A DNA stretch of 64,000 bases from CAMTUH01 sp947084935 (GTDB lineage Bacteria > Pseudomonadota > Gammaproteobacteria > Coxiellales > Coxiellaceae). The stretch is taken from positions 248,001 through 312,000 of the forward strand of contig CAMTUH010000004.1 of NCBI GenBank assembly GCA_947084935.1. Reading direction: 5' to 3'. A program made the position numbers and the translations under genes. The notes under the pieces are model-generated. The model saw nothing but the letters and a program-made list of their open reading frames with translations, was not told the origin of the DNA and made no database searches. Of the stretch, positions 8,102-16,640 are shown piece after piece. Position 1 is the stretch's first letter. Every line of letters starts with the position of its first letter.

Positions 8102-8861
8102 AGACAGAACGGCGTAAACGCAAATCATTCAACAGCAGCAATAAATAATTAATCACTAATGGGCCAAACAGAGACAAGATAAATGCGTCGAACAAGAAAC
8201 TCAAATAATGTTTTGCCAGCCACTGACCGTGGGCTGTCGTTGGTGAGGTAAATAAAATCACGACCAACACAACCGCATAAACCGAAAAAGTGCGCAGCCA
8301 ATTTTCATAACCCACCCACAAAATACTTCGACGAAACGCCAGCCAAATCGGCAGGGATTCCAAAATCAATAACGGCAATACAAACAGAAAAAGAACAAAG
8401 GCAAAGGTCATCGGCAATCCGATCAAAAGTAAAGTCAACACACTTCTCACGAGCATTGTGTTACCCGCGAGCATACTGAATATATTGCTGAGCAAATATC
8501 CAACAAAAAATACCACGCACAATACCAACAATAATGCAAAAAATCCCGCGTAAATCGCAGATAATTTCCTATAGACCTCTCGACACGCCTGATTCAAACG
8601 AACGGGGGCGCCCAGCAATACCGCGTTTGCACCCCACAAAATAACAGCCCATAAATACAATTCCGCCAGCACCATCACAATAATGATGGCCAACCGAAAC
8701 CAGCTGTTCGCCGGCAGTCCACCAAAATAAATATACAAATCCTTCACCACAGCAGACAGCAAAATCATCGGAAAAATGGCTTTCAATACCGCTCCGTATT
8801 GCTTAAACGAAAGCGTGATTAAATAAGAAAGTGTTCTGGGTGATGTGGGGTAAGTGCTCAT
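8100..8861 (-). CDS. Integral membrane protein of unknown function
   Basis: A 253-aa very hydrophobic protein with about six membrane segments (for example LAIIIVMVLAELYLWAVIL, FFALLLVLCVVFFVGYLL, LPLLILESLPIWLAFRRSIL). The start at 8861 has GGAGA 8 nt upstream; the longer frame to 8918 begins inside a repeat and is not credible. The pattern is reminiscent of small YciC/DUF-type inner-membrane proteins, but I do not recognise the family. Its stop codon lies in the terminal bases of repeat family A. Confidence 0.7.
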   Translation of the reverse strand: MSTYPTSPRTLSYLITLSFKQYGAVLKAIFPMILLSAVVKDLYIYFGGLPANSWFRLAIIIVMVLAELYLWAVILWGANAVLLGAPVRLNQACREVYRKLSAIYAGFFALLLVLCVVFFVGYLLSNIFSMLAGNTMLVRSVLTLLLIGLPMTFAFVLFLFVLPLLILESLPIWLAFRRSILWVGYENWLRTFSVYAVVLVVILFTSPTTAHGQWLAKHYLSFLFDAFILSLFGPLVINYLLLLLNDLRLRRSV

Positions 8862-8885
8862 TGTTGAATTCTCCATTGAATGCCT

Positions 8886-9026
8886 ATGGCAATCGCACTG
8901 AATTTTAGCCTCCGTCATCGCGAGGCGCCGTCAGGCGCCGTGGCGATCCAGGATTAATTAATAATTTTCTGGATTGCTTAGGCCTTCGGCCTCGCAATGA
9001 CGGGAGGGGTTGAGTGCGATTACCAT
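8886..9026. repeat. Palindromic repeat family B, copy 1
   Basis: A roughly 140-bp element with ends ATGGCAATCGCACTGAA and TTGAGTGCGATTACCAT (inverted). Inner REP-like hairpins are GAGGCGCCGTCAGGCGCC and GGCCTTCGGCC. Related copies are at 35594-35738 and 59110-59262, with fragments at 19728-19746 and 44618-44665. The right end overlaps the fadB stop (TGG TAA lies within the end sequence). Confidence 0.85.
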
Positions 9027-11077
9027 GATTGAATGCCTCCCCCCTTTTCAAGACTCCTCCACCCCTCATGCGGTTTAAACCGATCCCCATAGTCTCTCGT
9101 CAAACGTTCCAACGTTTTTACAATATCCGCCACACCACGCGATTTGGCATAATGAAGCGGTCCTCCGCGAAACGGCGCAAACCCCGTACCAAAAACCATA
9201 CCCGCGTCCAATAAATCCGCATCTGCGACGACTTTTTCGTGCAAACACGCCACGGCCTCATTTAATAAACGCAATATCAAGCGATCCGTGATATCGGGCA
9301 ACGTTTTGCTGTCCGACGCACGTTCGGGCTTTAGCATTTTACCGTTTCGATAACGGTAAAATCCTTGCCCCGTTTTAACACCCAAATGACCCTCGCTAAT
9401 TAACGCCTCCAAGCGCTTGGGGACTTCTCCGCCGTAATGTTTCATCAAATTCTTCGCAACCGAAAGACAAATGTCTAATCCAACTTTGTCGGATAACGCG
9501 ATCGGACCCATCGGCATCCCAAACTGCACGGCTGCTTTATCTATTTGACTCGGTGAAGCACCCTCCTCCAACAACGCCATCGCTTCCATCAAATACGGCA
9601 TCAATACCCGATTCACTAAAAATCCAGGGCTGCTCGTTACGAGCAGCGGCAACTTGCCGATATCTCCCACAAAAGCCAGTGCTTTTTGAGCAACTTCCGG
9701 TGCCGTTTGTTTGCCATGCACCACCTCCACCAATGGCATCTTCGCCACAGGATTAAAAAAGTGGATGCCCACCAATTGCTCTGGCTCGTTCAATACTGTA
9801 TTAATCTCATCCAACGGAATGCTCGACGTGTTGGTCGCTAATACCGTATCCGATTTTATTTTTGATTCCATTGACTGAAATATTTTTTGCTTTGCGGAAA
9901 GATCTTCAAAAATCGCTTCAATAATGAGATCGGCTTGCTTTACTCCATCACCCGCAACGTCGGGCGTCAGGCGATCCATCACGGCCTGTATTTTATAGGG
10001 AACTTTTATTTTCTTTACATAAAGATCGTGCGCGCGTTTAATCGCCGGCGCTATTTTTTCCAGCGTTTGATCCTGTAAAGTCACTGAAGCACCACGCAAC
10101 GCACACCACGCTGCAATATCACCACCCATCGTGCCAGCACCCACCACGTGCACGTGCTGCGGTTTATATTTTGCGCCTTTTGCTAGCGATTTTAATCGAT
10201 CCTGTAAAAAGAACACACGCACCATGTTTCGGCTGATATCGGTTACCATTAATTCGGCAATGGATTTCGCTTCCGCAACCAGCGCTTTATCGCTCACGCC
10301 TTCTTTTATCCAATTGCGTACGATGACAAACGGCGCGGGATAATGTTGCTCGTTTACGCGAGCACGTAATTGTCGGTAAAAAATGCGCCCCAACCAAGGA
10401 CGCACGAAGACCTCGTTGCTGTATTTCGAAAATCCACGGGGTTGATGCGGTTTGGGTTGCTGTAACACGTAATAAGTAGCCGCTCGTTTTAACTCGCGAA
10501 GCGGCACTGAAACATCGACAATTCCCAATTTCGCGGCCGCGCGCGCGGACACGGGATTTCCCGGCAGCATGACGCTCATGGCTTTGGGCGCACCAATGAG
10601 TCGAGGCAAGCGCACCGTTCCACCCCATCCCGGATGAATGCCCAATTTCACTTCGGGAAGACCGATTAACGTTCCTTCTTCATCGAGCGCAACGCGATAC
10701 CGACACGCCAATGCAACCTCAAGCCCACCACCCAAACAGAAACCGTTGATCATCGCCACCGTCGGCATGGACAGCGCTTCCAATTTATCCAGTACCAACT
10801 GCGCTTGGCGAATCAAATCAAACGCTTCGTCGGTGGTTTTGAGGGCAGTAAATTGAGTGATATCGGCACCGGCGATGAATCCTTTTTTCTTTCCGGATAA
10901 AATAACAACGCCTTTGGGATTTTGATGGGGAATGTCGTCGCTCAGGATTCGATCGAATTCATCAAAGACTTCGCGATTCATGGAATTAACAGAAGCGCCT
11001 TCCCGATCAATTGTGAGCCATAAAATACCGTCGGAATCTTTTTCATAATGCCAGTGTTTATAAGGTTGTTGCGTCAT
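9020..11077 (-). CDS. fadB: Fatty-acid oxidation complex alpha subunit (enoyl-CoA hydratase / 3-hydroxyacyl-CoA dehydrogenase)
   Basis: A 685-aa bifunctional enzyme. The N-terminal crotonase half shows the oxyanion-hole region GFIAGADITQF and FCLGGGLEVALACRYRVA (near 113-127) and the catalytic Glu region GLPEVKLG near 142. The NAD-binding GAGTMGG at 313-319 starts the dehydrogenase half, followed by HFFNPVAKMPLVEVV. The ATG at 11077 has GGGAGTGAG upstream; the 18 residues before it are ignored. It is preceded by thiolase and fadE genes, forming a beta-oxidation operon. The length and pairing with a 437-aa thiolase also fit the FadJ/FadI type. Confidence 0.93.
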   Translation of the reverse strand: MTQQPYKHWHYEKDSDGILWLTIDREGASVNSMNREVFDEFDRILSDDIPHQNPKGVVILSGKKKGFIAGADITQFTALKTTDEAFDLIRQAQLVLDKLEALSMPTVAMINGFCLGGGLEVALACRYRVALDEEGTLIGLPEVKLGIHPGWGGTVRLPRLIGAPKAMSVMLPGNPVSARAAAKLGIVDVSVPLRELKRAATYYVLQQPKPHQPRGFSKYSNEVFVRPWLGRIFYRQLRARVNEQHYPAPFVIVRNWIKEGVSDKALVAEAKSIAELMVTDISRNMVRVFFLQDRLKSLAKGAKYKPQHVHVVGAGTMGGDIAAWCALRGASVTLQDQTLEKIAPAIKRAHDLYVKKIKVPYKIQAVMDRLTPDVAGDGVKQADLIIEAIFEDLSAKQKIFQSMESKIKSDTVLATNTSSIPLDEINTVLNEPEQLVGIHFFNPVAKMPLVEVVHGKQTAPEVAQKALAFVGDIGKLPLLVTSSPGFLVNRVLMPYLMEAMALLEEGASPSQIDKAAVQFGMPMGPIALSDKVGLDICLSVAKNLMKHYGGEVPKRLEALISEGHLGVKTGQGFYRYRNGKMLKPERASDSKTLPDITDRLILRLLNEAVACLHEKVVADADLLDAGMVFGTGFAPFRGGPLHYAKSRGVADIVKTLERLTRDYGDRFKPHEGWRSLEKGGGIQSW

Positions 11078-11082
11078 GATAC

Positions 11083-12396
11083 TCACTCCCGTTCCAACAA
11101 CATCGCGCCGCCTTGTCCGCCACCAATACAAATTCCGGCGAGCCCGCGTTTCGCATTATTTCGTTTTAATACGTCTAACAAGTGCAACACAATGCGTGCA
11201 CCGCTAGCGCCAACCGGATGACCAATCGCCACCGCGCCACCGTCTACATTTAACCGCGATTCATCGAGCTGACCGAATGCTGTCGGTAACCCCAAATGCG
11301 CGCGACAAAAATCCTCATTCGACCACGCACGAATGCACGCAATCACAGTGGCCGCAAACGCTTCGTTAATTTCCCAATAATCGATATCCGTCATTGCCAA
11401 TTTATTGCGTTGAAGCAGAGGCGTGGCTGCAAAAACAGGACCCAAGCCCATTGTTGCCGGCGAAAGCGCCGCCCATTCCACGTCGACGATTCGACCCAAC
11501 ACCGACAGTCGGTATTTCTCAACCGCTCGTTCACTGGCTAAAATCACTAGGGCCGCACCGTCCGAAACTTGCGAACTGTTTCCCGCCGTTACTAAACCAA
11601 ACGGTCGATCGAACACGGGTTTTAATTTTGCGAGCTTTTCCAGAGAAGTATCGCGACGCACACCATCATCCTGCTCGTAACAGTGCCCGCGCGCATCATA
11701 AATCGGCGTTATTTCCGAAAAATAACCGTGGTCTTGGCCGGCAGCCAAACGCTGATGGCTGCGCAATGCAAAAGCATCCATGTCGTGACGCGTGATCTGA
11801 AATTCATGCGCTAAAATTTCTGCCGTCTGCCCCATGTTCAATTCAAACAAGGGATCGGTTAACCCTCGCAACAGCGCGATAATCGGTGAAAAATAATTAG
11901 GGCGCATGCGCGCCAGCGTCGATATTTTTTTTACAAACCCTTTGGATCTCTGCCAATCTGCCAACCAATTCACCATTTTCGGATTGAACATGAGCGGAGC
12001 GCGACTCATCGCTTCCGTTCCACCCGCCAACACCAAATCGGCTCGACCCAAAACAATATCTTTGAGCGCGGAATCGATCGATTGCATTCCAGAACCACAA
12101 TTGCGTTGTACGGTCCAACCCGGCATGTCGTTTCCACAACCGAGACGAATCGCAATTAACCGCCCAATATTCGCTTCATTTTCACTGGGCATAATGCATC
12201 CCATCACTACTTCATCAAAATCTGTGGGATTAAAGGGTTGCCGTAATAATAACTGCCGTCCACAGGCGACCGCTAAATCCGATGCGGAAAAAGGCCCGGG
12301 CCTGCCGTGTGTTTTCAAAAATGGAGTGCGATTTCCATCGACAATATAAATGGGTTTGTCTATTTTCGGATGCTGATCAAATACGCTCTTTTTCAT
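11083..12396 (-). CDS. fadA: Acyl-CoA thiolase (beta subunit, FadA/FadI-like)
   Basis: A 437-aa thiolase that cleaves 3-ketoacyl-CoA in the last step of beta-oxidation. The acyl-accepting cysteine is C100 (QRNCGSGMQ). The His is in AIGHPVGASGAR and the second Cys near 423 in CIGGGQGGAM, both in place. At about 437 aa it is longer than FadA (about 390) and closer to FadI in size. The start at 12396 has AGGA 8 nt upstream and overlaps the fadE end by 20 nt. The gap to fadB is 5 nt. Confidence 0.92.
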   Translation of the reverse strand: MKKSVFDQHPKIDKPIYIVDGNRTPFLKTHGRPGPFSASDLAVACGRQLLLRQPFNPTDFDEVVMGCIMPSENEANIGRLIAIRLGCGNDMPGWTVQRNCGSGMQSIDSALKDIVLGRADLVLAGGTEAMSRAPLMFNPKMVNWLADWQRSKGFVKKISTLARMRPNYFSPIIALLRGLTDPLFELNMGQTAEILAHEFQITRHDMDAFALRSHQRLAAGQDHGYFSEITPIYDARGHCYEQDDGVRRDTSLEKLAKLKPVFDRPFGLVTAGNSSQVSDGAALVILASERAVEKYRLSVLGRIVDVEWAALSPATMGLGPVFAATPLLQRNKLAMTDIDYWEINEAFAATVIACIRAWSNEDFCRAHLGLPTAFGQLDESRLNVDGGAVAIGHPVGASGARIVLHLLDVLKRNNAKRGLAGICIGGGQGGAMLLERE

Positions 12397-14821
12397 TAGC
12401 AGGCTTCCTTTCACCATTTATGAATTCATCCACTTGCAGTGCATCCCAATAGCGTCCGGCAAAATCACGCAATTGCTCGTACTCGTCCTCATTAATCTGC
12501 CCGGTTTGGCGCGCACCTTCAATAGGCTTCAGTAATTTATTTGGCGAATAATCACTGTTTTTTGTTTTAATTGACTTCAATTTATGCCACAACGGTTTTA
12601 CTTTTTCCCACGATTGAAACGCTGATTCAACCCGGCGAACCGCATCCGTGTCCTTGTCACCAATATAACAATATTCGGTCAGTGAATCACGCAATTTACT
12701 CCCCCGCTGCATGGACTCGGCGATTAAAAACGAATCGCGATCCGTTGGCGCCACATACGCCCGTCCCCACGGAAACACCAGACGCCGCATAAAAAATGCC
12801 AAAAAACGATTCGGAAAATTAGCAAAGAACTTATCAAAGGCTTCCTGAATTTGCCATAAACAATAATCGAGCGACCACGTCACGAACGGCCATTCCTCTA
12901 AAAGTTCACCCCGGCTGTGATAATGATGTATTACGGCAGAGGCCATGTACAAATGACTCAGCACATCTCCCAATCGAGCGGACAAAGATTCTTTAAATTT
13001 AAATTCCGCACCGATCCCAGCCAGTGCAAAATCACTGATAAAACTCAGCGCATAGCTCATTCGCGTAAGCTGACGGAGATACTTCTTGGCACGCGTGTTG
13101 ATGCGCATGCCCACGGTTTTTCCTCCCGTCACGCCGTAGAAAAACGTTCGGCATGCATTTTGCAGAATAAATCCCACGTGAGAAAGAAATAATTTATCGA
13201 ATTGTGCCTGAGAGGAAGTGTCTTCTGGGTGTTCGGCCGCCATTAATTCTTCCCGTAAATAAGGATGACACCGCAAAACTCCCTGTCCATAAATAATTAA
13301 ACTGCGCGTCAGTATATTGGCCCCTTCCACGGTAATGCCAATGGGCATGCCTTGATACGCCATTCCCAAGTAATTACGCGGCCCCATTTGAATGCCGCGA
13401 CCCGCATGAATATCCATCGCGCGCATCACGGCTTGACGCCCCAACTCAGTCACGTGGCATTTGGTGATGGCAGAAGCAATCGACGGACGCGCCCCAACAT
13501 CAACGGCTTGTGCCGTGAATAACCGCGTAGCATCGCATAAATAAGTAAACCCACCAATTTTTGCGAGCGCCAATCCCACGCCCTCAAATTCTCCAATCGA
13601 TCGTTTAAATTGACGACGCAATTGCGCGTAAGCACCGCTCGTACGAAAAGACAATTGCGCAGCACCCGTGGCCAGTGCGGGCAATGAAATTCCACGACCC
13701 AACGACAAACACTCCATCATCATGCGCCACCCACGACCCCGACAGGACGGGCCACCCAGAATAAAATCCAACGGAATAAATACGTCTTTACCACGCAGCG
13801 GACCGTTTGGAAAAGCAAGATTTGCGGGACGATGCCGAAGCCCTGCCTCAACGCCAGGCGTATCGCGCGGAATCAATGCGACGGTAATGCCAATATTTTC
13901 TTTCCCTCCCAATAAATGTTCGGGATCGTATAATTTAAACGCGACAGCAATTAAAGTCGCGATCGGCGCGAGCGTGATGTACCGTTTTTCAAAATTGAGT
14001 CGAATTCCCACTACTTCTTTACCTTCATGGACACCGTTGCACACGATTCCTACGTCGGGAATATTCGTGGCATCACTGCCTGCTTCGGGTGCGGTTAATC
14101 CAAAACAACCGATTTCTTCACCACACACCAAACGCGGTAAATAATGGTTTTTTTGCTCTTCAGTTCCAAAGTGAGAAATAAATTCAGCCGGCCCTAACGA
14201 ATTTGGCACCATAATCGTAATCGCCGCAGCAATACTGCGACTGGCAATTTTCGTTACAATGGCTGAATGCGCCGCCGCAGAAAAACCGTGCCCACCGTAT
14301 TTTTTCTCGATAATCAGCCCCCAAAAGCCTTCCTTTTTAATATAATCCCAAGCCGCTTTTGGAAAATCGTGGTTCTGTTGAATTTCCCAGTCATTTAGAA
14401 GACTACATAACGTTTCCACCGGATTATCAATAAACGACTGCTCATCGGAGGTTAATTGAACTGAGGATGCCTGAAATAATTGCGACCAATCGGGGCGCCC
14501 AGAGAAAAATTGTTTTTCAAACCACACGCCGCCCGCTTCCAAAACATCGCGTTCCGACGAAGAAATCGGCGGCTGTTGTTTTCGAAACCAGTGCAACAGC
14601 GGTTTCGTCACTAATTTCCATCGCACAGGATAAATCAGAATTAATGCGGTGAGCGCAAACCACAGCACCCAAAATACCACGCTAAAAAACAGCGAAATTC
14701 CCGTGCTCACCACAAAAAGAATCACTGCAGAAACGGGAATCCAAAACTTCGGAGGACGCCGAAAATAAAGAAGCGAAAAAATTCCGATAATTAAAATCAA
14801 CCAAGCCAAACACGTCCACAT
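12377..14821 (-). CDS. fadE: Acyl-CoA dehydrogenase FadE
   Basis: An 814-aa protein, the same length as E. coli FadE. The N-terminus has three membrane-spanning stretches (residues about 1-70, for example WLILIIGIFSLLYF), followed by the FAD-dependent acyl-CoA dehydrogenase core: GLTAPEAGSDATNIPD, FGTEEQKNHYLPRL and DIHAGRGIQMGPRNYLG. It introduces the alpha-beta double bond in acyl-CoA. It is first gene of the fadE-thiolase-fadB unit; a repeat (family C) directly precedes it. Confidence 0.95.
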   Translation of the reverse strand: MWTCLAWLILIIGIFSLLYFRRPPKFWIPVSAVILFVVSTGISLFFSVVFWVLWFALTALILIYPVRWKLVTKPLLHWFRKQQPPISSSERDVLEAGGVWFEKQFFSGRPDWSQLFQASSVQLTSDEQSFIDNPVETLCSLLNDWEIQQNHDFPKAAWDYIKKEGFWGLIIEKKYGGHGFSAAAHSAIVTKIASRSIAAAITIMVPNSLGPAEFISHFGTEEQKNHYLPRLVCGEEIGCFGLTAPEAGSDATNIPDVGIVCNGVHEGKEVVGIRLNFEKRYITLAPIATLIAVAFKLYDPEHLLGGKENIGITVALIPRDTPGVEAGLRHRPANLAFPNGPLRGKDVFIPLDFILGGPSCRGRGWRMMMECLSLGRGISLPALATGAAQLSFRTSGAYAQLRRQFKRSIGEFEGVGLALAKIGGFTYLCDATRLFTAQAVDVGARPSIASAITKCHVTELGRQAVMRAMDIHAGRGIQMGPRNYLGMAYQGMPIGITVEGANILTRSLIIYGQGVLRCHPYLREELMAAEHPEDTSSQAQFDKLFLSHVGFILQNACRTFFYGVTGGKTVGMRINTRAKKYLRQLTRMSYALSFISDFALAGIGAEFKFKESLSARLGDVLSHLYMASAVIHHYHSRGELLEEWPFVTWSLDYCLWQIQEAFDKFFANFPNRFLAFFMRRLVFPWGRAYVAPTDRDSFLIAESMQRGSKLRDSLTEYCYIGDKDTDAVRRVESAFQSWEKVKPLWHKLKSIKTKNSDYSPNKLLKPIEGARQTGQINEDEYEQLRDFAGRYWDALQVDEFINGERKPANEKERI

Positions 14822-14847
14822 AGGAATACCTTATAAAAAGTAGATTC

Positions 14848-14925
14848 GTAGCCTGGGTGGAGCCCCCAGCGTAACCCAGGAATCCCTGGATTACGCCCCG
14901 CAAAGCGGGGCTTCATCCAGGCTAC
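14848..14925. repeat. REP-like palindrome family C, copy 1
   Basis: A 78-bp imperfect palindrome starting GTAGCCTGGGTGGAGCCC and ending CTTCATCCAGGCTAC, with two inner hairpins. It lies between fadE and pepA. The right edge forms the TAG stop codon of pepA (read on the minus strand). Family members are at 16452, 19623, 26760 (partial), 31590 and 62305. Confidence 0.85.
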
Positions 14926-16307
14926 GGTTTTTTAAACCGCTCTTGCAAATAATAAAACACCGCCCGTAACGTCATCACCTCACCACCCAGCGGACGACCC
15001 GGCAACGGCTCCAAATTCCACGCAAATAAATCGAAATGCGCCCACGGAATTTGATCCGACACGAACTGTTGCAAAAATAAAGCCCCGATAATCGCACCCG
15101 CCATCGGAATCCGAGAACTGTTGGTCATATTGGCCACTTCACTGCGGAGATAATCGCGATACGGTTGATGCAGCGGCAATCGCCACATCGGATCGCACGT
15201 CATTTCCGCGGCGTTTAGCAACGATTGCGCGAGCGAATCGTGATTCGCAAACAATGCGGGCACTTGCGGCCCTAACGCGCGCCGTGCATCACCCGTCAGC
15301 GTGGTAAAATCGAGTATCAAATCCGGGTCATCGTGTACGGCTTCAGCCAACGCATCACCAACGACGAGTCTTCCTTCTGCATCCGTATTAGTGACTTCCA
15401 CGGTAATACCACCACGCGTTGATAATACGTCTCCGGGTCGATAACTGTGGCTACCAACCGAATTTTCAACGGCGGGTATTAACACGCGCAAATAAACCGG
15501 AAGATTATATTTCATAATCATCCGCGCTAATCCCAACGCGTGTGCACCACCCGCCATGTCTTTTTTCATGGTCAGCATCCCTTCTGCCGTTTTGAGATCC
15601 AAACCACCGCTATCAAAACACACACCCTTCCCAACCAAGGTTAATTTAAATGCTTTCTTACTTCCCCAGCGCAAATCAATCAAGCATGGCGGACGGCTAC
15701 CCGCGCGACCCACCGCATGAATAGCGCCAAATCCTTGTTCCAACAAATCCTCACCGGTAATGACCTTAAGCATGGCACCGCCTTCTTGCGCGATGTGCTT
15801 TGCCGCTTCCACCAACTCCGGAGGACCCATGTCTTCAGTGGGCGTATTAATTAAGTCGCGCACTAATGAAATCGTGGACAACCAGTCCGTCACGACAGCT
15901 TTCTGGTTCTTCGGTAATACCAGTTTTGCCAGAAAGGGTTTGCGCGTGCGATACGCGTTATATTGATAGCTACCCAATCCCCACGCCAACAAAGCCCGCT
16001 CATACTGAAGCGCGTCTTCGAAATCGGTTTCATCCAATTGATAGACACCCGATCCCAACCGCGGAGGCAGTCCACCAACGTGCCAGAATTCGCTTACTCG
16101 ACGCACGCCCAAAAGCACGGTTTTAATGGCCCCGTTTTCGCCGGGAACGAGGCAAAGCATATCGGGGGTCGCGTCGAAGCCGGCGTTCTTGATCCACGAC
16201 TGCGTAAAAGCATCCTGAGTTGTTAGCCATTGATCCAGATTTCCTGTAACAATCAGTTTAATGGGAACAGCCTCGCGGCGTTCTTCAACGATATAACATT
16301 CACTCAC
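14922..16307 (-). CDS. pepA: Leucyl aminopeptidase (M17 family)
   Basis: A 461-aa cytosolic zinc/manganese aminopeptidase. The family signature NTDAEGRLVVGDAL and the metal-binding LVGKGVCFDSGGLDLK segment (Lys and Asp ligands) are intact. It releases N-terminal residues, preferably leucine, from peptides. The start is not an ATG: I chose GTG at 16307, which has GGGG 7 nt upstream; a TTG at 16313 is the alternative. The stop TAG comes from repeat family C. Confidence 0.93.
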   Translation of the reverse strand: MSECYIVEERREAVPIKLIVTGNLDQWLTTQDAFTQSWIKNAGFDATPDMLCLVPGENGAIKTVLLGVRRVSEFWHVGGLPPRLGSGVYQLDETDFEDALQYERALLAWGLGSYQYNAYRTRKPFLAKLVLPKNQKAVVTDWLSTISLVRDLINTPTEDMGPPELVEAAKHIAQEGGAMLKVITGEDLLEQGFGAIHAVGRAGSRPPCLIDLRWGSKKAFKLTLVGKGVCFDSGGLDLKTAEGMLTMKKDMAGGAHALGLARMIMKYNLPVYLRVLIPAVENSVGSHSYRPGDVLSTRGGITVEVTNTDAEGRLVVGDALAEAVHDDPDLILDFTTLTGDARRALGPQVPALFANHDSLAQSLLNAAEMTCDPMWRLPLHQPYRDYLRSEVANMTNSSRIPMAGAIIGALFLQQFVSDQIPWAHFDLFAWNLEPLPGRPLGGEVMTLRAVFYYLQERFKKP

Positions 16308-16395
16308 GCCCAAACCCCAAATTTCTTGCGAAATACAATGGTATATCAGTTCCTGATGAACCGAAAGACACCTGCCTCGTCAATTTAATTTTCCT

Positions 16396-16440
16396 CCATC
16401 ATCCCGGCAAGGAAAGCCGGGATCCAAATTCCAAGGACGG
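16396..16440. repeat. Repeat family D, copy 1 (short)
   Basis: A GCCGGGATCC-type sequence with the hairpin CCCGGC-AAGGAAA-GCCGGG, followed by CCAAGGACGGA. The same elements occur at 23179-23273. Together with family C copy 2 it fills most of the 16308-16640 gap between divergent pepA and the permease; I see no ORF there. Confidence 0.7.
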
Positions 16441-16451
16441 ACAGAAAATTC

Positions 16452-16535
16452 GTAGCCTGGGTGTAGCCCTGCGTAACCCAGGAACTCGAATTCCTTGATT
16501 ACGCTTCGCTGCATCAAGGCTACAACCCAGGCTAC
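16452..16535. repeat. REP-like palindrome family C, copy 2
   Basis: GTAGCCTGGGTGTAGCCC at the left and CAACCCAGGCTAC at the right form the outer stem; an inner stem uses AACCCAGGAA and TTCCTTGATTACGC. It lies in the gap between divergent genes and not at a stop codon. Confidence 0.8.
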
Positions 16536-16640
16536 GAATTTGCGGCCGCATTATTTGATCCCCGGAGGATATGCAGTTAAAATCTCTCGGCCTTATGATT
16601 GGATCTATAATTGCACTTTGGAGTTTTGCACGGAATTTTC

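Noticed and set aside
8905..9090. Short ORF reading through repeat family B (similar ones at 59034-59284)
   Set aside because: It lies within the palindromic repeat, has no ribosome-binding site, and both strands are equally open because of the symmetry.
14848..14925. CRISPR array formed by the family C repeats
   Set aside because: The copies are kilobases apart, internally palindromic and variable, without spacers of constant length; no cas genes in the window.
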